From PALSA-612 sp963776735 (GTDB lineage Bacteria > Actinomycetota > Thermoleophilia > Gaiellales > Gaiellaceae), in assembly GCA_963776735.1 (NCBI GenBank), contig CAVZNV010000016.1, forward strand, positions 372,001 through 436,000: a stretch of 64,000 nt of DNA, read 5' to 3'. Positions 17,990 through 29,368 of the stretch are shown one piece after another (within the stretch, counting starts at the first letter, position 1; each line of letters opens with the position of its first letter). A model generated the notes under the pieces. It worked only from the letters and a program-made list of their open reading frames with translations, had not been told where the DNA came from and made no database searches. A program made the translations under genes and the position numbers.

Positions 17990-18178
17990 CTACGCAGCTT
18001 CGGCGTCGGGTTCACGGGCGTCGAGCCTGTCGTCGAACGCGTCGCGAAGCTCGTCTCCCGTCATCGTCGGCCACGGCGCAGCGCGCGACGACCGGGAGAC
18101 GATGGTGACCGTCGGATCGCGATGCCCGTAGAGGCGGGTGTAGCAATCGCTCTCGCTGAGCGGCCTCAGCCGATCCAT
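17990..18178 (-). CDS. 62-aa hypothetical protein
   Basis: A small acidic protein, MDRLRPLSESDCYTRLYG at the start and GDELRDAFDDRLDARE near the end. No domain recognised. Support for it being real: it fills an otherwise empty gap, and ATG 18178 has TAGCGT six bases upstream, the same leaderless -10 arrangement as at known genes here. It is divergent from the OsmC gene. Confidence 0.55.
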   Translation of the reverse strand: MDRLRPLSESDCYTRLYGHRDPTVTIVSRSSRAAPWPTMTGDELRDAFDDRLDAREPDAEAA

Positions 18179-18236
18179 GTCGGCACGCTAGTAGCCGGAC
18201 CGGACGACACGGGGGATCGCGTAGGGTTGGCCGGGG

Positions 18237-18656
18237 ATGAGCGAACCGCGCGCCAAGGTTCTCGACTACTCGATCGCGCTCGACCGCCGCTACCGCGTCT
18301 CGGCGGACGGCGGTGGGCACGAGCAGCTTCCACGCGGTTTCGCTCCGGAGCACCTCGTGCTCGCCGGCCTCGCGCGATGCACGCTGACGAGCCTCGCGTA
18401 CCACGCGAGCCGCGCCGGGATCAAGATCGCGTCGTCGTCCGCGGTCGCGACCGGTGAGGTCACGAGGCGACCGTCGGACGGCCGCTACGCGTTCGTCGAT
18501 CTCGAGTGCAAGCTCGAGGTCGAGCTCGAGCCGCGGCCGGAGCCGGCAGCGCAAAGGGACTTGCTGTCGAAGGCGGAACGCGACTGCTTCGTCGGCGCGT
18601 CGTTCACGGCACCCACGCGGTACGTCTGGCGCGTGAACGGCGAGGAGGCGGCGTGA
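18237..18656 (+). CDS. OsmC-family peroxiredoxin-like protein
   Basis: A 139-aa OsmC/Ohr-fold protein. Both redox cysteines are in typical context: AGLARCTLTSLAYHA and KAERDCFVG. The family reduces organic hydroperoxides through a thiol pair. ATG 18237 is 9 nt after TAGGGT. The stop overlaps the next gene (GTGA). Confidence 0.85.
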   Translation: MSEPRAKVLDYSIALDRRYRVSADGGGHEQLPRGFAPEHLVLAGLARCTLTSLAYHASRAGIKIASSSAVATGEVTRRPSDGRYAFVDLECKLEVELEPRPEPAAQRDLLSKAERDCFVGASFTAPTRYVWRVNGEEAA

Positions 18657-19819
18657 GTACCGTCGCCCCCTTCGACGTCGACGCCGCACGGTCTCGGTTC
18701 TCCTCGCTTCAGCGCGACCTCGTGTTCTTCGACGGACCGGGCGGCACGCAGGTTCCGGACTCGGTCATCGAGGCGATCGGCGCCTACCTGCGGGACTCCA
18801 ACGCAAACGTCAGCGGCCCGTACGAGACGAGCCGGAGGACGGAGGAGCTGTTCGCCAGGAGCCGCGCGACGGCAGCTCGGTTTCTGGGTTCCACGGACGA
18901 GGAGATCGTCTTCGGCCCGAACATGACGACGCTGAACTTCGCGCTCTCACGCACGGCGGGCCGCGAGTTCGCAGAGGGCGACGAGATCCTCGTCACCCGT
19001 CTCGACCACGACGCCAACGTCTCGCCGTGGATCGAACTGGCGCACGACGGGGGGCTCGTCGTCCGGTACGTCGACATCGAGGAGGACTGCACGCTCGACC
19101 TCGCCGACCTCGAGCGACAGCTCTCCGACCGGACGCGCGTCGTGGCGTTCCCGCTCGCGTCGAACGCGGTCGGAACGGTGACCGACGCCCCGCGCATCGC
19201 GGCGCTGGCTCACGAGGCGGGCGCGATCGCGTGGGCGGACGCGGTGCACTTCGGGCCACACGGCCGGATCGACGTGGCCGCTCTCGGCGTCGACGTCCTC
19301 GTCTGCTCGCCGTACAAGTTCTTCGGCCCCCACCTGGGCATGGCCTACACGAACAAGGCGGTCGCGCAGGAGTGGCGGCCGTACAAGGTGCGGCCCCAGT
19401 CGGAGGAGCCGTTCGGTCATCGCTTCGAGACGGGCACGCAGCCGTTCGAGCTGCTAGCCGGGATGGTCGCGGCGGTCGAGTACGTGGAAAGCATCGGATG
19501 GGACGCGATCACGTCCTGGGAACGGACACTCGGCGAGCGGTTCCTCGAGGGGCTGCCGGCCGGCTGCACGCTGCACGGGCTGCCGACGATGGAAGGGCGC
19601 GTGCCGACGTTCGCGTTCACCCTCGACGGGCTGGCGCCCGGCGAAGTCGCGTCGAGGCTCGGCGAGCGCGGGTTCGCGGTCTGGCACGGCAACTACTACG
19701 CGCTCGAGATCATGAAGCGGCTCGGCCTCGCCGAGGGCGCCGTCCGCGTCGGCTTCGTCCACTACAACACCCTCGACGAGGTCGACCGGCTGCTAGACGA
19801 GCTGACCCGGCTCGAATAG
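18653..19819 (+). CDS. Cysteine-desulfurase-like class V aminotransferase
   Basis: A 388-aa PLP enzyme of the SufS/CsdA-like class V family. It carries GPGGTQVPDSVIEAIG, EEIVFGPNMTTLNFALSR, TRLDHDANVSPW and the PLP lysine in VCSPYKFFGPHLGMAY. The start is GTG 18653, overlapping the OsmC stop. Members of this subgroup are annotated as cysteine desulfurase-like; real substrate is uncertain since the active-site Cys loop of true SufS is not evident. Confidence 0.83.
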   Translation: MSTVAPFDVDAARSRFSSLQRDLVFFDGPGGTQVPDSVIEAIGAYLRDSNANVSGPYETSRRTEELFARSRATAARFLGSTDEEIVFGPNMTTLNFALSRTAGREFAEGDEILVTRLDHDANVSPWIELAHDGGLVVRYVDIEEDCTLDLADLERQLSDRTRVVAFPLASNAVGTVTDAPRIAALAHEAGAIAWADAVHFGPHGRIDVAALGVDVLVCSPYKFFGPHLGMAYTNKAVAQEWRPYKVRPQSEEPFGHRFETGTQPFELLAGMVAAVEYVESIGWDAITSWERTLGERFLEGLPAGCTLHGLPTMEGRVPTFAFTLDGLAPGEVASRLGERGFAVWHGNYYALEIMKRLGLAEGAVRVGFVHYNTLDEVDRLLDELTRLE

Positions 19820-19871
19820 GGTCCGGCCGGAGCCGGGACCCCGCCCGGCGCGTTCGAAAAGGAGGGTTGCC

Positions 19872-20441
19872 GTGTCGACGGCGGCATACGACGAGGTCTA
19901 CGACGACAGTTTCGGGAGCCACTGGTGGATCTTCCTGATCACCGGCACCGCCTGGCTCTTCCTCGCGCTGATCATGTTCCGGTTCGACATCACATCGGCA
20001 AAGTCGATCGGAATCCTCGCCGGGATCGTCTTCCTGGTGGCGGCGCTGTTCGAGTTCGCCATGACCGCGATCGTCAAGGGAGGGTGGTGGAAGGCGCTGA
20101 ACGCGATCCTCGGCGTGCTGCTCGTGCTCGGCGCGATCTTCTCCTTCGTCCATCCCGAGAACACGTTCGTGGCCGTCGCCTCGGTGACCGGGTTCATGTT
20201 CCTGTTCACCGGGATCCTGGACGTGATCGTGGCGCTGTCCGACCGGACGGGCGTCTGGTGGATCCGCCTCACGGTCGGGCTGATCTGCATCGGGCTCGGC
20301 TTCTGGGCGGCCGGCGACTTCTCGCGCAAGGCGACGCTGCTGGTGGCGTGGGTGGCGGCGTTCGCGCTGCTGCGCGGGATCAGCAGCTTCCTGATCGCGT
20401 TCGCGCTCCGCGGCGCGCACAAGGAGCTGACCGGGAGCTAG
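19872..20441 (+). CDS. HdeD/DUF308-family membrane protein
   Basis: A 189-aa protein with six predicted membrane helices arranged as pairs (for example GILAGIVFLVAALFEFAMTA and VASVTGFMFLFTGILDVIVA), the HdeD pattern. In enterics HdeD is linked to acid resistance; here the role is unknown. GTG 19872 has a good AAGGAGG 5-6 nt upstream, one of few strong ribosome sites in the window. Confidence 0.82.
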   Translation: MSTAAYDEVYDDSFGSHWWIFLITGTAWLFLALIMFRFDITSAKSIGILAGIVFLVAALFEFAMTAIVKGGWWKALNAILGVLLVLGAIFSFVHPENTFVAVASVTGFMFLFTGILDVIVALSDRTGVWWIRLTVGLICIGLGFWAAGDFSRKATLLVAWVAAFALLRGISSFLIAFALRGAHKELTGS

Positions 20442-20464
20442 AGATCGGGCGAATCGACGCTTAC

Positions 20465-20486
20465 GCGGGGGCCGAAGGGCCCCCGC
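20465..20486. terminator. GC-rich hairpin after the HdeD gene
   Basis: GCGGGGGCC (20465-20473) pairs with GGCCCCCGC (20478-20486) around a GAAG loop, 24 bp behind the stop codon. Convergent minus-strand genes end at 20633, so it may serve both directions. Confidence 0.55.
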
Positions 20487-20548
20487 CGCGTTTCCTGGGC
20501 GCGGGGGGCCCCGACGCGCGTCGCGCGCAGAGATCGTCACGAAGACGG

Positions 20549-20625
20549 CACACACGTGTGCGAGTTTCCGCGCTAGCCTCAAAAGCGGGGGCAAAGGGGC
20601 CGAAGGCCCCCGGGGGAAACGAATT
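20549..20625 (+). repeat. Interspersed repeat B, copy 1
   Basis: A 70-75-bp element beginning with a CACACGTGTG palindrome and ending in the hairpin GGGGCCGAAGGCCCC. A second copy in inverse orientation is at 42966-43035. Both copies lie in spacers bounded by gene 3' ends. Confidence 0.7.
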
Positions 20626-20632
20626 GTGCGAG

Positions 20633-21034
20633 CTAGAGCCCGCCGCCCGGGGCGAGGCCGGCAGCGCGGATCGCCTCCGCAGCGAGCGCTTCGTCCTGCT
20701 CGCCGGGAAGGCCGCTGACGCCGACCGCACCCACGCGTCGGTCGTCCTCGAACGCCGCGACGCCACCCTTGAAGAACGAGAAGCGCGGGTCGAAGCTGGC
20801 CAGCTCAGTCGGGTCGGCGCGCACCTTCGCGGCGAGCGCGCTCGTCGTCTCCGCATCGCTCCGCGCGGCGGTGTACGCCTTCCGCTCCGCGTTGAGGCCT
20901 GTGTCCCTCGGCGCCCCGTCCATCGTCACCGCGGCGACGAGCTCCCCGTGGTCGTCCGCGACGAACACGGAGACCGGCGCCTGCGCCGACTCGACCACGT
21001 GACGCACGATCGCCAGCCCCTGCTCGAGCCTCAC
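20633..21034 (-). CDS. GlcG/HbpS-like heme-degrading-fold protein
   Basis: A 133-aa GlcG/HbpS domain protein (formerly DUF336): SVFVADDHGELVAAVTMDGA, LNAERKAYTAARSDAETT, FKGGVAAFEDDRRVGAVGVS. HbpS of Streptomyces binds heme and senses redox state; most family members are uncharacterised. GTG 21034 overlaps the stop of the SIS gene (GTGA), so it is the second gene of a coupled pair. Confidence 0.8.
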   Translation of the reverse strand: MRLEQGLAIVRHVVESAQAPVSVFVADDHGELVAAVTMDGAPRDTGLNAERKAYTAARSDAETTSALAAKVRADPTELASFDPRFSFFKGGVAAFEDDRRVGAVGVSGLPGEQDEALAAEAIRAAGLAPGGGL

Positions 21035-21897
21035 TCGTACACCTCGCGCGACCGGGCCCAGCGCGGATCGTCGCGACGGATCGGGTCCGGGTCGATTCCG
21101 CGCGCCTCGGCCAGGTCGACGGTCAGGAGCTGGAACGCGACGACGTCGACAACCGGGTGCAGCGTCGGCACGAGCGTGACGTCGACACCGAGCTCGCCGA
21201 GCGCGGCGACCGTGTCGCGCGCCCGCTCCGCAGCACGCCCTTCGCCCTCGAGCACGAACGCCCGCACCGTCTCGTCCACCGCCGCCAGGTGCCCGTGGAG
21301 GAGCTGCTCCGTCTGCCACGACTCCGCGGCGACGTGCACACCCTCGCGCAGTTTCAGCACCGCCTCCTGCGCCGTCGGCCAGTCAGAGCCGGCGCCTGCG
21401 ACGAGCCAGCGCTCGTGCTCGGAGACCGGGAACCGCGGCCCGGCAAGAACGTCCGCAACGGCATCCGGCAGCCGGGAGACATTCTCGCCGCGCATCGCCG
21501 CCAGCGTCGCGACCGCCGCGGTGTAGCTGGCCGTGTGGCACCAGCTCTGCTCGATCTCGGGCGTACACACGACAACCTCGTCGGCGAGCTCGGCCAGCGG
21601 GCTCTCGCGCGCGCCGGTCACCAGCCAGATCGGGCCGTTCCACGCCCGCGCAGCCTCGAGCGTCATCGGCGTCGTCCCCTCGTGGCTGACGCAGACGAGC
21701 ATGTCCGCCTCGCGCTCCGGCTGAAGCACGAGCTCGAGCGCCTGCACGGCCTCTCCCCCCGTCTGCGCCGCGTGGAACGACGTACCGCACCCCGTGTACA
21801 GCACGCGCCCGACCGGAAGCCGCACGTCGGCCTGCACGCGCGCCAGCCAGTCCGGCTGCGCTGCGATTGCCCTCCGGGTCTTCTCACCGCTGCTCAC
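21031..21897 (-). CDS. SIS-domain sugar isomerase-like protein
   Basis: 288 aa with two SIS (sugar isomerase) domains as in the C-terminal half of GlmS: VGRVLYTGCGTSFHAAQTGG, VCVSHEGTTPMTLEAAR and a second domain with WLVAGAGSDWPTAQEAVLKL. It lacks the N-terminal glutaminase, so it resembles AgaS/FrlB-type aldose-ketose isomerases or deaminases acting on amino sugars. GTG 21897 was chosen because the upstream frame runs antisense to the M16 gene. Divergent from the M16 protease. Confidence 0.8.
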   Translation of the reverse strand: MSSGEKTRRAIAAQPDWLARVQADVRLPVGRVLYTGCGTSFHAAQTGGEAVQALELVLQPEREADMLVCVSHEGTTPMTLEAARAWNGPIWLVTGARESPLAELADEVVVCTPEIEQSWCHTASYTAAVATLAAMRGENVSRLPDAVADVLAGPRFPVSEHERWLVAGAGSDWPTAQEAVLKLREGVHVAAESWQTEQLLHGHLAAVDETVRAFVLEGEGRAAERARDTVAALGELGVDVTLVPTLHPVVDVVAFQLLTVDLAEARGIDPDPIRRDDPRWARSREVYE

Positions 21898-21921
21898 AGG
21901 GCTGTCTATACCATCGGACCC

Positions 21922-23184
21922 GTGCCGACGTTCGAGCGACACACGCTGGACAACGGGCTGAGAGTGCTGACGGCGTCGATGCCGCAGGTCCAGTCCGTCT
22001 CCTGCTTCATCATGCTCGCCGCCGGCTCGCGCTACGAGACGCCGGAGACGAACGGCATCGCGCACTTCGCCGAGCACATGTTCTTCAAGGGCACCGAGCG
22101 CCGCCCGACGGCACGCGACATCGCCGCCGAGGTCGACGCGATCGGCGGCGAGTTCAACGCGTTCACGGGCAAGGAGTACACGGCCTACTACGTCCGCTGC
22201 GCGACCGAGTACCGCGACACGGCGCTCGACGTCCTCGTCGACATGCTCCGCCACGCCACGTTCGACCCGGAGGAGATCGAGCGCGAGAAGGGCGTGATCG
22301 TCGAGGAGATGAACATGTACGTCGACACGCCGCGGGACTACATCTCGCGCATCTACGACCAGCTCGTGTACGGCGACGAGCCGCTCGGCCGCAACATCCT
22401 CGGGACGAAGGAGACGATCCACGCCGCGTCGCGCGACACCTTCCGCGACTACGTCGGCACCTGGTACTCGCCCGAGCGCATGGTCGTCGGGCTCGCCGGC
22501 AACCTCGGGGACGAGCCGGTGGCGAAGGTGACCGAGCTCCTAGGCGACCTGGCCGCGGCGAAGACCGGAAAGCCGCCGGCGTCGCCGTTTGCCGACAACG
22601 GGCGCGTCCGGGTGCACGAGAAGATCTCCGACCAGGCCCACGTCTGCGTCGGCGTCGCCAGCTTCCCGATCCAGCACCCCGACCGGTATGTCCTCGAGCT
22701 GCTGCGCACCGTGCTCGGCGGAGGCATGTCCTCACGCCTGTTCACCGAGGTGCGGGAGCGGCGCGGCCTCGCCTACTACGTGTTCGCGGCCAACCAGGGC
22801 TACACCGACTCGGGCACGCTCTTCTCGCAGGCCGGCGTCGACCTGAAGCGCGTCGAGGAAGCGGTGACGACGATCATGGACGAGCTGCGCAAGATCGCCG
22901 CCGAGCCGGTGCCGGCCGACGAGCTCGAGAAGGCGCGCTCCTACGCGAAGGGCCGCTTCGTGCTCTCGCTGGAGAGCCCGCAGGGCACGAACATGTTCGG
23001 CCTGCGCCGCGAGGTCCTCGAGGGCCGCGCGACAGAGCCCGCCGAAGTGCTCGAGGAGCTGGACAAGGTGACCGCCGAGGACGTGCAGCGGGTCGGGCAG
23101 GACCTGATGCGCGAGGACGCGTTCCGCCTGGCCGTCATCGGCCCGTTCGACGACGCCGCGCGCTTCGAGAAGCTGCTCGACTAG
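21922..23184 (+). CDS. M16-family zinc metallopeptidase
   Basis: A 420-aa pitrilysin-family peptidase. The inverted zinc motif HxxEH is in GIAHFAEHMFFKGT, and the distal glutamate region is IVEEMNMYVDTPRDY. The second M16 domain includes GGGMSSRLFTEVRERRGLAY. Actinobacterial homologues often lie near pnp. GTG 21922 is preceded by TACCAT 7 nt upstream. It converges with the next gene, whose stop codon overlaps its own. Confidence 0.9.
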   Translation: MPTFERHTLDNGLRVLTASMPQVQSVSCFIMLAAGSRYETPETNGIAHFAEHMFFKGTERRPTARDIAAEVDAIGGEFNAFTGKEYTAYYVRCATEYRDTALDVLVDMLRHATFDPEEIEREKGVIVEEMNMYVDTPRDYISRIYDQLVYGDEPLGRNILGTKETIHAASRDTFRDYVGTWYSPERMVVGLAGNLGDEPVAKVTELLGDLAAAKTGKPPASPFADNGRVRVHEKISDQAHVCVGVASFPIQHPDRYVLELLRTVLGGGMSSRLFTEVRERRGLAYYVFAANQGYTDSGTLFSQAGVDLKRVEEAVTTIMDELRKIAAEPVPADELEKARSYAKGRFVLSLESPQGTNMFGLRREVLEGRATEPAEVLEELDKVTAEDVQRVGQDLMREDAFRLAVIGPFDDAARFEKLLD

Positions 23185-23823
23185 CGCACTCTCGCAATCA
23201 CGCAGCCCCGGCTGTCGTACGCGACGAGCACGAACGGGGTTTCGTGGCCTGGCGTCAGCGACACCGGGCCTTCTGCGACGAAGAAACGCCGGGTCGTCCC
23301 GAGCTGCGGAAGGCTGCGGCTGAGACGGGCAACGAACGGCCGCCGACCGCCCACGATCACCTCGACTCGTGAGACACGCGCCGAGGCGTTGCCGATGATC
23401 CGCGCCCGCGATCGCGGGAGCCCCTCGACCGAGTCGAGAGCAACGACAGCGCGCGGCAGGTTGCTGCACCCGGACCCCGACGCGCCGGGACCGCCGTAGG
23501 ACGTACAGAATCCCGTTCGTGCTCTTCCAGGCCACGAAGTTCCAATCCGGGCCTGAGAGGACGGTCACGATCGGCCCGGTCCGCCCGGGTGGGTAGGAGT
23601 CGAACCAGCTCCAGAACGGCGAGACTCTCCACCCGAGGGCGGCGTTCGCGGCAGTACCGAGACCGATGACGAGAACGAGCACGGCCGCGATCGGGACGAC
23701 GAGCGGCCGTCGGCGGCGTCGCAGTCCGGCCCGCCGTGCGACGTCGTCCCAGCGTCCCTCGACCGGCTCGTAGGGCGCGAGCGCCTCCAGCTCGTCCACC
23801 AGCGCCGTACCGAGCTCAGTCAC
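23181..23823 (-). CDS. Sigma-linked membrane protein, frameshifted
   Basis: About 213 residues when repaired. The N-terminus is cytoplasmic (TELGTALVDELEALAPYEPV), followed by one membrane helix (PLVVPIAAVLVLVIGLGTAA) and an exported domain. The frame breaks near 23500. The continuation YGGPGASGSGCSNLPRAVVA to GCVIARVR is in the next frame and ends at 23181; one extra G explains it. GTG 23823 overlaps the sigma factor stop. Position and topology suggest an anti-sigma-like partner, but no zinc or RskA motif is visible. Confidence 0.7.
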
Positions 23824-24316
23824 GGCCGCACGCCTCCACGAGGGCCTGCCGGACCGCCTCGCGGGCGGCGGCGAGCGAGGACGACACCGTCCCGACCTCG
23901 ACTCCGAGCACCGACGCAATCGAGCGATAGTCCAGGTCCGCGTAGTAGCGGAGGAAGAGCACCAGCCGTTGGCGCTCGGGAAGCATCCGCACGATCGGCG
24001 CCAGCTCGTCGGCGACGTGCAGCTCAGTGACCGCCGACGGCTCCGATCGGCGCGGCTCGACGAGCGGATGGCGCGACGCCTTCCTTGCTGCATTGACCAC
24101 GGTCCGCCAGACCCAGGCGTCGAGCGGGCCGTCCCCGCGGAACGACGTACGACTGCGGATGGCGTCTGCGAATCCGTCCTGCACGGCCTCGATCGCCCGC
24201 TCCCGGTCCCCGACGACTGCGCGCGCCACTCGCACGAACGTCGAGTAGCGAGCGCGGTACAGGGCCTCGATCTCCTCCAGCAGCCGTTTCTCGTCGCTGC
24301 GACGCATCCTCACCAT
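23816..24316 (-). CDS. ECF-like RNA polymerase sigma factor
   Basis: A 166-aa sigma-70-family protein with region 2 (YSTFVRVARAVVGDRERAIE and AVQDGFADAI) and region 4 (LPERQRLVLFLRYYADLDYR and SIASVLGVEVGTVSSSL). It directs RNA polymerase to a special promoter set. The coupled downstream membrane protein is the probable regulator. No clear -10 box precedes ATG 24316. Confidence 0.85.
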   Translation of the reverse strand: MVRMRRSDEKRLLEEIEALYRARYSTFVRVARAVVGDRERAIEAVQDGFADAIRSRTSFRGDGPLDAWVWRTVVNAARKASRHPLVEPRRSEPSAVTELHVADELAPIVRMLPERQRLVLFLRYYADLDYRSIASVLGVEVGTVSSSLAAAREAVRQALVEACGRD

Positions 24317-24366
24317 GTTCGATCCGGATCGTCGCGGATTTGTTCAGCGGCCGGCTCGCGACGACC

Positions 24367-24804
24367 TCAACCCGGTCGGATCCGCCGGGCGAGGAACAGC
24401 TGCCCGTCGACCTCACCTTTCTCGACGAACTGCAGGCGCCGGGCAAGCGAAAGCGATCGAGCGTTCTCCGGGTCGATCAGCAGTGTCGCGACTGCGTAGT
24501 CCGTTTCGCGCTCGGGGTGCAGCAGCAGGAGCTCGACGGCGCGGGAGGCAAAGCCTTTCCCGCGTGCAGCCGGGAACAGGTAGTAGCCGACGTTCACCTC
24601 GCCGGGCCGGAGCCAGCCGTGGTCGACGTCGTAGTCGACCCATCCGACCAGGTCGTCGTCGACCCAGACACATGCAACCGGATAAGGGCATTCGGCGCCC
24701 GGGCCGAGCCAGCGGAAGAACTCCCCGTCCCGCCCGTCGACCAGCAGCTGCGAGTCGCCTGGCCGAGGCGGCTTCAACGTCACGACGCCGTCCGTTGCGA
24801 TCAC
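24367..24804 (-). CDS. GNAT N-acetyltransferase
   Basis: About 145 aa. The acetyl-CoA binding motif A lies in EVNVGYYLFPAARGKGFASR, and the C-terminal part NARSLSLARRLQFVEKGEV is typical. GTG 24804 (VIATDGVVTLKPP) was chosen because it precedes the first GNAT strand. The 24805-25007 gap holds nothing I can support. Confidence 0.75.
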   Translation of the reverse strand: MIATDGVVTLKPPRPGDSQLLVDGRDGEFFRWLGPGAECPYPVACVWVDDDLVGWVDYDVDHGWLRPGEVNVGYYLFPAARGKGFASRAVELLLLHPERETDYAVATLLIDPENARSLSLARRLQFVEKGEVDGQLFLARRIRPG

Positions 24805-25007
24805 CGGATGATCTTGCCGCGAGCGGAACCCCCGGAGGGGCTCCGTGCTCGAACTCGATTCGGACGTCCCTGGTCGGCGAGCCGTGGTCGGCACCTCGCC
24901 GGCATCGCCCGTCAGAGTGCCGTCGACCCGGACGTGAAGCGCGAGTCTTCCATCCTCATCGGATGGATGCAACCCTGGCTTGAGGTTCGGCGCGCCACGC
25001 CGTGCTC

Positions 25008-25504
25008 CTACCGTTCCGAGGCAAGGATTCCGAACACCTCTTCGTCGAGGTACTCGCCCCACTTGAGCGCGTGCCGCCGGCGTGTGCCCTCGGGGGTCAT
25101 GCCGAGCTTCTGCAGCACTCGCGCTGACGCCGGGTTGCGCGTGAAGCAGTACGCGTAGATCCGATTCAGCCCGAGCTCGCCGAAGCCGTGGTCGAGTACG
25201 GATCGGCCCGCCTCGGTCGCGTAGCCGTTGCCCCAGTACGGAACGCCGATCCAGTTGCCGAGCTGGGCGCGGCGGTGCGGAGGCTCGAGGTCGAGAGCGA
25301 TCGTGCCGACGAGGGTGCCGTCGGCCAGCGTGACGGCGAAGCTTCCGGTCGAGGAGACAAACGCCCGCGCATCCTCGAGCGTGTACGGGTGCGGGATCGT
25401 CAGTGTGTTCTCCGCGATCTCACGCGCCGAGCACAGCTGCTGAACGGCAGGTGCGTCGGCAAGCTCGAACGGCCGGAGCACCAGCCGCTCGGTGTCGAGC
25501 ACCG

Positions 25505-25508
<4 letters not shown>
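25008..25508 (-). CDS. RimJ/RimL-type GNAT acetyltransferase
   Basis: 166 aa: TERLVLRPFELADAPAVQQL at the N-terminus, GNWIGVPYWGNGYATEAGRS as the acetyl-CoA site, and LNRIYAYCFTRNPASARVLQ. Such enzymes acetylate N-terminal amines or small molecules. GTG 25508 overlaps the acs stop (GTGA), so it is co-translated with acetyl-CoA synthetase. Confidence 0.85.
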
Positions 25509-27441
<1,933 letters not shown>

Positions 27442-27445
<4 letters not shown>

Positions 27446-28578
27446 GGCGTCAGGTCGTACGGGTAGTCCGTGAGGTTCTCGGCCCCGTCGGCCGTGACGA
27501 GAACGAGATCCTCGAGACGGCAGCCGCCGAATCCCGGGTTGTAGAGGCCGGGCTCGACGGTGACGACGTCGCCGGCCTCGAGCGGATCGCGGCTCGCCAT
27601 TCCCATCCCCGGCTCCTCGTGCACTTCCAGCCCGACACCGTGGCCGAGGCCATGCTTGAAGCCGTCCTCGAGCACCTCACCAGGCTCCTTGCTCAGAGCG
27701 GTGCGGTACCCGTGCTGCTGGAAGAACTCGCACGTGCCGAGGAAGAGGTCGCGTCCGGGGACGCCGGGCTTGATCCCAGCGATGGCGTCCTCGAGAGCCT
27801 GGAGCACGAGACGGTGGAACTCGACGAGCGGCGCCGGCGCGTCGCCGACCACGTACGTCCGCGTCATGTCCGCGTAGCAACTGGTCTCGCGATCGCGCGG
27901 CCAGAGGTCGATCACGATCGGCTCGTTCGCCTGGATCTGGCCCGAGCCCATCTCGTGCCCGATCGCGCTCTGCGCCCCGTGGGAGACGATGAACTCGTCG
28001 GCGATCATGTCGTGCGCGGTGAAGACCTCGCCTATCCGACGCTTGAGCCACTCCGACGTCAGCGGCTTTCCGTCGACCTCGAGCCCGGACTCCTTCTGCT
28101 CGGCGGCGCGGAGCAGTTCGCGGGCGGCATCGAGCGCCGCCTCGCACGCGCGCTGTGCGCGTCGGATGCCGTCGAGCTCAGTGTGCGACTTGACCCTGCG
28201 CCGCTTGGCGAACGGCTCGCGCGCAGGCGTGAGCTCGATGCCCTCGCCGCGCAGCTGGTCGGCGAGCTCGACCGGGAAGAAACGCGGCACCGTCGCGCTC
28301 GTGACGCCGAGGGCGCGGCATGCGTTGAGCACGAGCTTCTTGTAGATGTCCTCTCGGTGCATCCCGGAGGCGATCAGCTCGTCCCAGCCGACCTCCTCGT
28401 ACGGATGGGCCTGGAGTCCGTCCAGCTCGCGGACACGTGCGAGCTCGAGCGAGCTGACGTACACGTGTCTAGCGCCGTCGCGCTCGACGTAGAGAAACGG
28501 GTCCGGGATCGTGATCGGGATCTCGTGCCGGAGCTCCGGTGAGCGCACGGTGTCGCCGTAGATGAGGATGTCGGTCAT
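27442..28578 (-). CDS. M24-family Xaa-Pro aminopeptidase-like protein
   Basis: 378 aa with a creatinase N-terminal domain and a pita-bread metallopeptidase domain. The five metal ligands are recognisable: D in PIVIDLWPRD, D in CYADMTRTYV, H in LGHGVGLEVHEEP, E in VTVEPGLYN and E in CRLEDLVLV. It probably releases N-terminal residues before proline. ATG 28578 is 6 nt after TAGGAT. It is first in the M24-acs-GNAT operon. Confidence 0.88.
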
Positions 28579-28591
28579 GGCCTGATCCTAG

Positions 28592-29368
28592 TCACGAGGT
28601 ACTGGTTCGGTAGAGATGGAGCGCCAGCGCGAAGAAGACGACGAAGAGGCCGACACACCATGCGAGCGCCTGCCAGAGCCAGTGCTGGACCTCCCCGCCC
28701 TCGAGGAAGGCGCGCACGGCGGAGACGGTCACGCTCAGCGGCTGGTTGCGGGCAAACGGCTGGAGCCAGCCGGGCATCGTCTCGACCGGGACGAGGGCGT
28801 TGCTCGCGAACATCAGCACGAAGAACGGCAGGATCCCGGCGATCTGTGCCGTCTCCGGATCCTTCGTCGCGAGGCCGATGCAGGCGTACATCCAGGAGAA
28901 CGCGTAGCCGAACGCGAGGATCAGCCCGATCCCGGCGAGGATGTACAGAACCGAGCTGTGGAAGCGGAACCCGACGGCGACACCGAGCCCGACCATGATC
29001 GCGAGCGAGAAGACCGTCCGGACGAAGTCGGCCAGCGTCCGGCCTGCCAGCACCGCCGACCGCGCCATCGGCAGGCTCCGGAACCGGTCGACGATCCCGC
29101 TCTTCATGTCCTGGGCGAGCCCGATCGACGTGGTCATGCCGCCGATCAGCACGGCCTCGACGAACACGGCGGGCACGAGGTAGTTCACGTAGTCGCCGCC
29201 CGGAACGAGGATGGCGCCGCCCAGGACGTAGCGAAACAGGAGCAGCAGCAACGCAGGCTGGACGGCCGTGACGATGAGCATCAGCGGCGTGCGGAGGATG
29301 CGCAGCAGGTTCCTCCGCGCGACGCCTGCCGTGTCACGGAAGGCCAGCGCGACGCCAGGTTCGCTCAT
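28592..29368 (-). CDS. ABC-2 type exporter permease (DrrB-like)
   Basis: 258 aa with six membrane helices and the ABC-2 membrane signature region around MKSGIVDRFRSLPMARSAV. ATG 29368 overlaps the stop of the ATPase gene. With it, this forms a DrrAB-type exporter like the daunorubicin efflux pump; the real substrate is unknown. Confidence 0.88.
   Translation of the reverse strand: MSEPGVALAFRDTAGVARRNLLRILRTPLMLIVTAVQPALLLLLFRYVLGGAILVPGGDYVNYLVPAVFVEAVLIGGMTTSIGLAQDMKSGIVDRFRSLPMARSAVLAGRTLADFVRTVFSLAIMVGLGVAVGFRFHSSVLYILAGIGLILAFGYAFSWMYACIGLATKDPETAQIAGILPFFVLMFASNALVPVETMPGWLQPFARNQPLSVTVSAVRAFLEGGEVQHWLWQALAWCVGLFVVFFALALHLYRTSTS

Noticed and set aside
20633..21319. A longer N-terminus for the GlcG-like protein
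   Set aside because: The extra part is antisense or out of frame to the SIS gene; the GTGA overlap at 21034 gives a normal-length protein.
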